From an uncultured Clostridia bacterium (GTDB lineage: Bacteria > Bacillota > Clostridia > Oscillospirales > Acutalibacteraceae), in assembly GCA_947168785.1 (NCBI GenBank), contig CAMVNL010000153.1:1-6303 (forward strand): a stretch of DNA of 6,303 nucleotides. Reading direction: 5' to 3'. Of the stretch, positions 1-4,536 are shown piece after piece (the stretch's first letter is position 1; each line of letters begins with the position of its first letter). A program made the translations under genes and the position numbers. The notes beneath the pieces were generated by a model. That model was not told where the DNA came from. It searched no databases and saw only the letters and a program-made list of their open reading frames with translations.

Positions 1-331
1 CCACCGGTTTAATGAAATAATAGTCGGCCCCGGCGGACAGAATCTGCTGTTCAAAGGCGCTGCTGTCGGTATTGGACAGCACCACCATACAACCGGGCCG
101 CGCCGCCTGCGCGACGCCCAGCCGCCGCAGCACGCCGAGGGCGTCCAGATGCGCCATGAAGGCCTCCATCACCACCACGTCAGGCGTGAATTTCTCAATG
201 GCGCTCAACACGCTTTCCCCGTTCTTCGGCACGCTGACGCAGTCAAATCCTTCGTTTCGCAGCGCGGCCCGCAGCGATTTCAGAAAATCGCCGTTTTCCT
301 CCGCGATCAGTACCTTTTTCTGTCTTTGCAT
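1..331 (-). CDS. Spo0A-like response regulator, receiver domain (partial, C-terminus off left edge)
   Basis: Only the first 110 residues are visible, all of them a CheY-like receiver. The stretch from P50 to L71 (PDVVVMEAFMAHLDALGVL...) lines up with the Spo0A core PDVLVLDIIMPHLDGLAVL, and the end GADYYFIKPV matches the Spo0A GASYFILKPF region, so Spo0A or a Spo0A paralog is the best family guess. The switch residue S86 and the invariant K108 are present. The phospho-acceptor position is Glu (E56, codon 166-164), and the acidic pair is E11-E12 instead of Asp-Asp. The usual Pro after the acceptor loop is A60. The start at 331 is supported by AGGGGG six bases upstream. The gene has its own promoter, and a terminator separates it from recO. 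The DNA-binding domain is outside the window, so an ordinary DNA-binding regulator or a stand-alone receiver cannot be excluded. Classical phosphorelay control is doubtful because the aspartate is missing. Confidence 0.8.
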   Translation of the reverse strand, partial: MQRQKKVLIAEENGDFLKSLRAALRNEGFDCVSVPKNGESVLSAIEKFTPDVVVMEAFMAHLDALGVLRRLGVAQAARPGCMVVLSNTDSSAFEQQILSAGADYYFIKPV

Positions 332-345
332 GGTTTTCCCCCTGG

Positions 346-366
346 CGGCGGCATTCCCAGCCGCCG
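346..366. repeat. Perfect 7-bp inverted repeat in the leader of the Spo0A-like gene
   Basis: CGGCGGC (346-352) and GCCGCCG (360-366) are perfectly complementary around a 7-nt loop. In the minus-strand transcript this hairpin ends two bases before the AGGGGG ribosome binding site (343-338), so it could influence initiation. Read on the plus strand, the same hairpin is followed by five T's (367-371), so it also has the shape of a terminator for a rightward antisense transcript. No plus-strand gene is visible that would need one. The structure is seen directly; either role is inference. Confidence 0.5.
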
Positions 367-430
367 TTTTTCCTTTCTTTCTGTTTGGTAATGACAATTG
401 AAGGGCATATATCATTTCCACTTCTTCCAT

Positions 431-459
431 ATATTACCATATTGTTTGACAGAATGCAA
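431..459 (-). promoter_or_regulatory. Sigma-A-type promoter for the Spo0A-like gene
   Basis: On the minus strand TTGCAT (459-454) and TAATAT (436-431) are separated by exactly 17 bases, and the -10 box is preceded by TGG, an extended -10 motif. It lies in the AT-rich gap about 100 bases before the start codon at 331 and downstream of the recO terminator, which fits an independent transcription unit with a leader of roughly 90 nt. Confidence 0.7.
445..451 (-). promoter_or_regulatory. Candidate 0A-box-like heptamer within the promoter
   Basis: TGTCAAA on the minus strand differs by one base from the Spo0A binding consensus TGTCGAA and lies between the -35 and -10 hexamers. A protein bound there would compete with RNA polymerase, consistent with autoregulation by a Spo0A-type protein. 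A seven-base match in AT-rich DNA is easily accidental, so this is a weak call. Confidence 0.25.
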
Positions 460-514
460 GCCTATTTTTGGATTTTATTGAAATATTTTCCTTATTTTAC
501 CATTTCTTGAGCTC

Positions 515-540
515 AAAAAAATCCCCCCTATAGGGGGAAT
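515..540 (-). terminator. Intrinsic terminator after recO
   Basis: On the minus strand a stem of five C:G pairs, extended by a T-G wobble and two A/T pairs, closes a TATA tetraloop (529-532) and runs straight into seven T's (521-515). It lies about 28 bases after the recO stop codon and before the promoter of the next gene, so it should end the phoH-ybeY-era-recO transcript. Confidence 0.85.
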
Positions 541-567
541 AATTATTCACGGAGCTGAAAGGAACGC

Positions 568-1323
568 CTATTGGGCTTCTTCCGGCTGGTCGTATTGCAG
601 GTAGGCCAGGGTCTTGAAGGACTGCTGCAGCGCCTGGGACAGATAATGCTCTGTGATCCGGTTGAGGATCGGCAGACATTCCGGCGCCAGATCGAAGGCA
701 AAGCAGCGCTCAAAATCCGAATAGACGATGTGACGCATGGCGGAAACCACCGCCAGCGGAATGCGGGGCAGACTGCTGTGCTCGCCGCAGCGGGCGCAGA
801 AAAGCAGCCCCTCCCGACAGTCAAAATACATCCGGTCCGTCTCGTATTCGCCGCATTCGTCGCAGGCGACAAGGGAGGGCATATATCCTTCCTCACAGGC
901 GAACCGCAGCTCAAAGACGGATTTGACCAGCAGCCAGGGCTTCCGGTCGCTGCAGAGAAAATGCAGCGAATTGAGCATCAGCCGCAGATAGAACGCCTCA
1001 TTGGCGGATTCCGGCATGTTGTGCAGCATGACCTCGCAGAAATACTGCGCCGTGGTCACCTTTTCAAAGCTGTCGCGGAACTGGAAGAAGACCTCTCTGA
1101 CCGCCGCTTCCGTCACGTGGTAAACGTTGTTTTTCTCATAGAAGGAAAAATCGCAATAGGAAAACAGGGACGTGCCGCCGTGCAGCTTGCTTTTGGTGCC
1201 CCGCGCCCCCTTGGCAAAGGCCCGGATCAGACCTCTGGAACGGGTAAGCACCCACACGATGCGGTCCGACTCCCCTGTCACGGACACCCGGATCACCAAA
1301 CCGTCAACCGTAAACTTTTCCAT
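568..1323 (-). CDS. recO: DNA repair protein RecO (recombination mediator)
   Basis: RecO loads RecA onto SSB-coated single-stranded DNA with RecR in the RecF pathway. The 251-residue product is close to the usual 240-255. The N-terminal part (about 5-80) has the RecO OB-fold pattern GLVIRV...GESDRIVWVLTRSRGLI...AFAKGARG. A helical middle follows, then a four-cysteine zinc-binding site, C154/C157 (CDEC) and C176/C179 (CARC), as found in many Gram-positive RecO proteins. The reading frame stays open to an ATG at 1392, but the start at 1323 is preferred. It begins with the family-typical MEKFTVDGLVIR, and its ATG overlaps the era stop codon (TGATG). The extra 23 residues would lie antisense-like within the era C-terminus and do not resemble RecO. 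No strong ribosome binding site precedes it, so translation is probably coupled to era. An intrinsic terminator follows. Confidence 0.95.
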   Translation of the reverse strand: MEKFTVDGLVIRVSVTGESDRIVWVLTRSRGLIRAFAKGARGTKSKLHGGTSLFSYCDFSFYEKNNVYHVTEAAVREVFFQFRDSFEKVTTAQYFCEVMLHNMPESANEAFYLRLMLNSLHFLCSDRKPWLLVKSVFELRFACEEGYMPSLVACDECGEYETDRMYFDCREGLLFCARCGEHSSLPRIPLAVVSAMRHIVYSDFERCFAFDLAPECLPILNRITEHYLSQALQQSFKTLAYLQYDQPEEAQ

Positions 1324-2219
1324 CAGTCCAGACCGAAGTTGTGGATGAGGCCCTCCCGGTTGCGCCAGTCCTCCTTCACCTTGACCCAGCATTGCAGATT
1401 GACGCGGCAGTGGAAGAACCGCTCCAGATCGCGGCGGGCGGACGTGGAGATTTTTTTCAGCATCTCGCCGCCTCTGCCGATGATGATGCCTTTATGGCTC
1501 TCCTTCTCACAGTAAATGGTGGCCTCGATGTCCAGCAGATCGCTGTTCTCCCGCTCCTTGAAGCGCTCGATGGCAACGGCAGTGCCGTGGGGGATCTCCT
1601 TATCCAGATATTTCAGCAGTTTTTCACGGATATACTCCGCAGCGATGACCTTTTCCGGCTGGTCGGTGAGGGTGTCATCCGGGAACAGGTGCTCCCCGGG
1701 GAAGCTGAGGGCCTTCAGCTCGTCCAGCAGCTCGTCCAGCCCGTTGCCGTCCACGGCGCTGACGGGCACGATGGCGGTGAAATCGCAGAGCTGTGAGAAG
1801 GTCATGATCCGCGCCAAAAGGTCTTCCTTGTTCTCCACGGTGTCGATCTTATTGATGGCCAGCACCGCGGGGATCTGTTCTTCCGTGATCCGTTTGATCA
1901 GCGTCTTTTCCGCGTCGCGGATCTCGCCGTAGGGCTCCACCACCAGCAGGCAGGCGTCCACGTCCCGGATGCCCGCGCCGACGGCGCGCACCATGGCCTC
2001 GCCCAGCTTCGTTTTCGGCTTGTGGTAGCCGGGGGTATCGGTAAAGACCAGCTGGGTATCGCCCTCCGTCAGCACCCCCATGATGCGGGTGCGAGTGGTC
2101 TGGGGCTTGGGGGACACGATAGCGATCTTTTCCCCCAGCAGCCGGTTCAGGATAGAGGACTTGCCCACGTTGGGGCAGCCTACGATGGCGATAAACGCGG
2201 TTTTCTGTTCGTTGCTCAT
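1323..2219 (-). CDS. era: GTPase Era, 30S ribosome assembly factor
   Basis: Era binds the 3' end of 16S rRNA and the small subunit during maturation. The 298-residue protein has the standard length and all the motifs. G1 P-loop GCPNVGKS is at 14-21, the G2 region TTRTRI at 41-46, G3 DTPG at 61-64, G4 NKID at 123-126 and G5 SAV at 154-156. A C-terminal KH domain follows, with the GRGG loop at 248-251 and the HCRVNLQCWVKV strand near 270-281. The start codon lies three bases after the ybeY stop. Its ribosome binding site GAGGAA (2231-2226) sits inside the last ybeY codons with a six-base spacer, so the two genes are likely translated together. The last base of its TGA stop is the first base of the recO ATG. 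Confidence 0.98.
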   Translation of the reverse strand: MSNEQKTAFIAIVGCPNVGKSSILNRLLGEKIAIVSPKPQTTRTRIMGVLTEGDTQLVFTDTPGYHKPKTKLGEAMVRAVGAGIRDVDACLLVVEPYGEIRDAEKTLIKRITEEQIPAVLAINKIDTVENKEDLLARIMTFSQLCDFTAIVPVSAVDGNGLDELLDELKALSFPGEHLFPDDTLTDQPEKVIAAEYIREKLLKYLDKEIPHGTAVAIERFKERENSDLLDIEATIYCEKESHKGIIIGRGGEMLKKISTSARRDLERFFHCRVNLQCWVKVKEDWRNREGLIHNFGLD

Positions 2220-2222
2220 GAA

Positions 2223-2729
2223 TTATTCCTCGTCCAGATAATAGCTGCCGTTGCGCTTGAGGCCCAGCTGGGTCAGCACGGTTTCTTCCCTCTCACGCAT
2301 GCGGACCGCCTCCAGCCCGCCGTTCACGTGGTCGTACCCCAGCAGGTGGAACATGGAATGGACCGTCAGGAAGGCCAGCTCCCGCTCCAGCGAGTGACCG
2401 TACTCCTCCGCCTGGGCGACGGCCTTTTCCACGGAGATGACGATATCCCCCAGCATATACGCGCCGTTGGCGGGATCCACGTCGTAGACGCCGTTTTCCC
2501 CCAGGGGGAAGGACAGCACGTCGGTTTCGCTGTCGATATTGCGGTGCGTCCTGTTGAGTTCACGGATGGTGTCGTTATCCACAAAACGGACGCTGATCTC
2601 CGCGGAGCCTTCAAACTGCTCCAGCCTCAATGAGGCGTTGCAGCAGCGCCGCACCAGCAGCCGCACGCCGGACGGGATTTTGACCGCCTTCTGATCGTCC
2701 GAAATAATCACCTTGATTTTGTCTGCCAT
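2223..2729 (-). CDS. ybeY: Endoribonuclease YbeY / rRNA maturation factor
   Basis: YbeY is a zinc-dependent endoribonuclease acting in 16S rRNA 3'-end processing and 70S quality control. The 168-residue product carries the signature HSMFHLLGYDH, with metal-binding H124, H128 and H134. The more common Gly after the first His is Ser here, a mild variation. The upstream core ISVRFVDNDTIRELNRTHRNID...TDVLSFP (about 45-75) and GDIVIS (94-99) are also typical. The frame stays open for 35 further codons, to 2834, but the start at 2729 is chosen because MADKIKVIISD fits the family N-terminus and a strong GGAGGGAG lies eight bases upstream. The extra codons would read through the hairpin-rich spacer. 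Era follows after three bases. In Firmicutes ybeY is usually preceded by phoH and pgpH; here a repeat-bearing spacer takes the place of pgpH. Confidence 0.97.
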   Translation of the reverse strand: MADKIKVIISDDQKAVKIPSGVRLLVRRCCNASLRLEQFEGSAEISVRFVDNDTIRELNRTHRNIDSETDVLSFPLGENGVYDVDPANGAYMLGDIVISVEKAVAQAEEYGHSLERELAFLTVHSMFHLLGYDHVNGGLEAVRMREREETVLTQLGLKRNGSYYLDEE

Positions 2730-2737
2730 TTTATTAT

Positions 2738-2745
2738 CTCCCTCC
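2738..2745 (-). promoter_or_regulatory. Ribosome binding site deciding the ybeY start
   Basis: GGAGGGAG on the minus strand, eight bases before the ATG at 2729. It is one of the strongest ribosome binding sites in the window and rules in the internal ATG over the longer open frame. It suggests ybeY initiates independently after the long untranslated spacer rather than by coupling to phoH. Confidence 0.8.
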
Positions 2746-2823
2746 ACATATATACAATACACAATAAAAACCAATGATGGAAACGACGCAGGGCGCAGTG
2801 CTGCTGCCTGCTGCCTTCCTGCC

Positions 2824-2875
2824 TGAAGCGGCACTGAGGTGCCGCGCTACCAATTTGAAGCGGCGCAGGCGCCGT
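2824..2875. repeat. Two GC-rich hairpins joined by a direct repeat
   Basis: Hairpin A is GCGGCAC / GTGCCGC (2828-2834 with 2839-2845), seven perfect pairs around the loop TGAG. Hairpin B is CGGCG / CGCCG (2861-2865 with 2870-2874) around CAGG. Both begin with the same nine bases TGAAGCGGC (2824-2832 and 2856-2864, 32 bp apart), so they look like two diverged copies of one module. Neither has a T-tract on either strand, so they are not intrinsic terminators. They may protect or process the phoH-ybeY mRNA, or may be a REP-like dispersed element; neither role is shown by the sequence. Confidence 0.6.
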
Positions 2876-2881
2876 GCTGAT

Positions 2882-2995
2882 GCCTGCTGCCTGTTACCTA
2901 TTGCCTGTTACCTATTGCTTATTGCCTATTGCCTATTGCCTATTGCCTATTGCCTATTGTCTATTTACCTATTGCCTGTTTACCTATTGCCTGTT
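2882..2995. repeat. Degenerate heptanucleotide tandem repeat, about 16 units
   Basis: On the plus strand the unit is GCCTATT (GGCAATA-type on the transcribed minus strand). Five identical copies run from 2924 to 2958, flanked by variants GCCTGTT, ACCTATT, GCTTATT, GTCTATT and GCCTGCT. Two units (2966-2973 and 2974-2981) carry an extra T. A 14-bp higher-order unit GCCTGTTACCTATT occurs at 2889 and 2903, and with the extra T at 2974. The repeat enters the 3' end of phoH, whose stop codon at 2984-2986 lies in a repeat unit. On the coding strand each unit contains TAG, and because seven is not a multiple of three these stops fall in all three frames. The pattern recalls heptanucleotide short tandem repeats described in other bacteria; its role is unknown. 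Confidence 0.9.
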
Positions 2996-3958
2996 CTTAT
3001 CGTTTTTTTCATAGGCGCGGATAATATCCTGCACCAGCCGGTGGCGCACCACGTCTTTTTCGGTGAACCGCACGGTCTCGATATCCTCAATATTTTTCAG
3101 GATGCGGACGGCCTCTTTCAGGCCGGATTTTTTGCCATCCGGCAGGTCGATCTGGGTGATGTCGCCGGTCACCACGATCTTGGAATTGAAGCCGAGCCTT
3201 GTCAGGAACATCTTCATCTGCTCCGGCGTGGTGTTCTGGGCCTCGTCCAGAATGATGAAGCTGTCGTCCAGCGTGCGCCCGCGCATATAGGCCAGCGGGG
3301 CCACCTCGATATTGCCCTTTTCCTGATATTTCTGGAAGTTGTCGGCCCCCAGCATCTCAAACAGCGCGTCGTACAGGGGCCGCAGATAGGGATCCACCTT
3401 CTGCTGCAGATCGCCGGGCAGGAAGCCCAGCTTTTCCCCCGCCTCCACCGCGGGCCGGGTCAGGATGATCCGGTTGACCTCCTTGGCGCGGAAGGCCTTG
3501 ACGGCCATGGCGACGGCCAGATAGGTTTTTCCCGTACCGGCGGGACCGACGCCGAACACGATGGTGTTTTTATTGATAAGATCGATATATTTTTTCTGCC
3601 CCAGCGTTTTGGGCTTGACCGGCTTGCCCGCCGTGGTGATACAGATGCAGTCGGAAGCGATGGAGGGCAGCTTGTCGTCGTTGCCCTCGTTGACCAGCGA
3701 AATGCAGTAGCGCACGTTCTGCTCGGTCAGCGCCTCGCCCTTGTTCAGCAGCATCATCAACCCCTCCACGGCCTTCGCCGCCTTGGAGACCGCCTCCGGC
3801 TCGCCGCAGATCTTCAGCGCGCCGCCCCGGTTGACGATATCCACGGCATACTCCTTTTCCAGCATGCGGATATTTTCATCAAAACTGCCGAACAGGCTCA
3901 CCGTCTGTTCCATGCGGTCAATATTGATCGTCTGTTCGTATTTTTCGGTGAACATCAT
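2984..3958 (-). CDS. PhoH family P-loop ATPase (PhoL-type)
   Basis: PhoH-family ATPases are RNA-associated proteins genetically linked to YbeY and ribosome maturation; the exact activity remains poorly defined. The 324-residue protein has a KH-like N-terminal region (about 15-70, VSLFGSFDENIRMLEKEY...GGALKICGEPEAV). The ATPase domain follows, with Walker A GPAGTGKT (138-145), TRPAVEAGEKLGFLPGD (167-183), Walker B FIILDEAQN (234-242), sensor-like TGD (264-266) and the RHR arginine region (305-307). Length and motif order are normal. Two adjacent ATGs, at 3958 and 3955, share the GGAGG at 3967-3963; the spacing is four bases to the first and seven to the second, so the true start may be one codon later. 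The gene begins ten bases after the DUF4364 stop. Its last two residues (Arg-Gln) and TAG stop are encoded by the beginning of the heptad repeat, an unusual junction. Confidence 0.95.
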   Translation of the reverse strand: MMFTEKYEQTINIDRMEQTVSLFGSFDENIRMLEKEYAVDIVNRGGALKICGEPEAVSKAAKAVEGLMMLLNKGEALTEQNVRYCISLVNEGNDDKLPSIASDCICITTAGKPVKPKTLGQKKYIDLINKNTIVFGVGPAGTGKTYLAVAMAVKAFRAKEVNRIILTRPAVEAGEKLGFLPGDLQQKVDPYLRPLYDALFEMLGADNFQKYQEKGNIEVAPLAYMRGRTLDDSFIILDEAQNTTPEQMKMFLTRLGFNSKIVVTGDITQIDLPDGKKSGLKEAVRILKNIEDIETVRFTEKDVVRHRLVQDIIRAYEKNDKNRQ

Positions 3959-3962
3959 TTTT

Positions 3963-3967
3963 CCTCC
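3963..3967 (-). promoter_or_regulatory. Ribosome binding site of phoH (ambiguous between two ATGs)
   Basis: GGAGG on the minus strand lies in the ten-base gap after the DUF4364 stop codon. It is four bases from the ATG at 3958 and seven from the next ATG at 3955, so the second codon has the better spacing even though the longer form is the default annotation. Confidence 0.7.
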
Positions 3968-3968
3968 G

Positions 3969-4523
3969 TCAGGTCAGATTGTCGATAATACCGGCGTAGA
4001 GCTTTTCCGGCGCCCGGAGGAAGCTCTCCCCCACCGCCTCCGCCTGCAGGATATCCGCGGCGTAGAGCACGGTTTGCAGCATCACTTCGCCCTTGTCGCT
4101 GACGGTCATGATCACGTGATAGCCCCGGTCCAGCTTTTTGATCTCCACGTCGGTGGTGCCGCGCATCTTTTCACGGGCCACCATCCCCACCGCCGCCCTG
4201 ACGACGGTCTCGCGGACGTTGATGGGAAGATCCGTATCGAGCCGCCCGGCGTATTCCCGTCCGGCCTCCGTCAGGGAATAGTATTCGTCCCCGTCGTGGG
4301 AGGATACCGTGACGAGGCCCGCCTCCGTCAGAGACGCCAGCGCCGAATTGGTTTCAAAAAAGTTGATGAGCTGCAGGGACTGGATGATCTCGTTGAGGCC
4401 GCTCTTGGAGATCTCTGAGGAGATATTCCCCAGCAGGTAACAGAGCAGCACCCGGATCTCGTTTTTCGTCCGCAGCCCGCCGAGGGCGACTCCCTCGGTA
4501 AACGCGTCAAAATGATCTGCCAT
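3969..4523 (-). CDS. DUF4364 family winged-helix protein
   Basis: The 184-residue product matches the clostridial DUF4364 pattern: KNEIRVLLCYLL near 20-31, a likely recognition-helix segment FFETNSALASLTEAGLV (55-71), and a wing with YYSLTEAGREYA (81-92). Together these form a probable winged helix-turn-helix over residues 20-92. The C-terminal half (about 100-184) is a mixed alpha/beta region of unknown role. No transmembrane segment or signal peptide is seen. A DNA-binding transcriptional regulator is the natural inference, but no target is known from the sequence. The start at 4523 has only a weak ribosome binding site (GGG about eight bases upstream) and lies 13 bases after the upstream stop, so translation may partly depend on the upstream gene. 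It precedes phoH by ten bases, placing it in the same transcript as the ribosome-maturation genes. Confidence 0.85.
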   Translation of the reverse strand: MADHFDAFTEGVALGGLRTKNEIRVLLCYLLGNISSEISKSGLNEIIQSLQLINFFETNSALASLTEAGLVTVSSHDGDEYYSLTEAGREYAGRLDTDLPINVRETVVRAAVGMVAREKMRGTTDVEIKKLDRGYHVIMTVSDKGEVMLQTVLYAADILQAEAVGESFLRAPEKLYAGIIDNLT

Positions 4524-4536
4524 AGTTTTACCCGTA

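Larger units (their letters stand above)
2730..2983 (-). other. Non-coding spacer between phoH and ybeY
   Basis: This 254-nt gap is the only long interruption in an otherwise compact operon. In transcript order it holds the heptad repeat (from the phoH stop to about 2882), two GC-rich hairpins (2875-2824), a mixed GC stretch with a second copy of TGCCTGCTGCCT (2805-2816, also at 2881-2892), an AT-rich run (2772-2746), and the ybeY ribosome binding site. No convincing coding sequence, tRNA or terminator was found. A -10-like TATATA occurs near 2748-2753, but no acceptable -35 box precedes it, so a dedicated ybeY promoter is not supported. Confidence 0.75.

Noticed and set aside
479..500. Possible sigma-H promoter (AAGGAAAAT on the minus strand) before the Spo0A-like gene
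   Set aside because: The -35-like AGGA is present, but the first purine of the consensus is missing and no GAAT-type -10 follows at 11-12 bases; the sigma-A-type promoter downstream is far better.
571..1515. Plus-strand open frame of 314 codons opposite recO and the end of era
   Set aside because: It is antisense to RecO and Era, both supported by full motif sets, and its composition is that expected from GC-rich codon complement.
2022..2633. Plus-strand open frame of 203 codons opposite ybeY and the era N-terminus
   Set aside because: It overlaps two certain genes in antisense and has no recognisable domain.
2746..2775. Dedicated ybeY promoter in the AT-rich end of the spacer
   Set aside because: TATATA can serve as -10, but the hexamer 17 bases upstream is TCATTG, and the better TTGGTT is only about 14 bases away. 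Not enough to call.
2824..2875. Hairpins after phoH as a transcription terminator
   Set aside because: Neither hairpin is followed by a T-tract on either strand, and readthrough to ybeY is expected from the operon layout.
2882..2995. CRISPR array
   Set aside because: The repeat is 7 bp head-to-tail with no unique spacers, so it is a simple tandem repeat.
2774..3988. Plus-strand open frame of 404 codons spanning the heptad repeat and the whole of phoH in antisense
   Set aside because: It is the mirror of a conserved, motif-complete phoH. The Leu/Tyr/Ile-rich, membrane-like segment at its start is only the heptad repeat translated with a 7-residue period, and no ribosome binding site or family pattern is recognisable.
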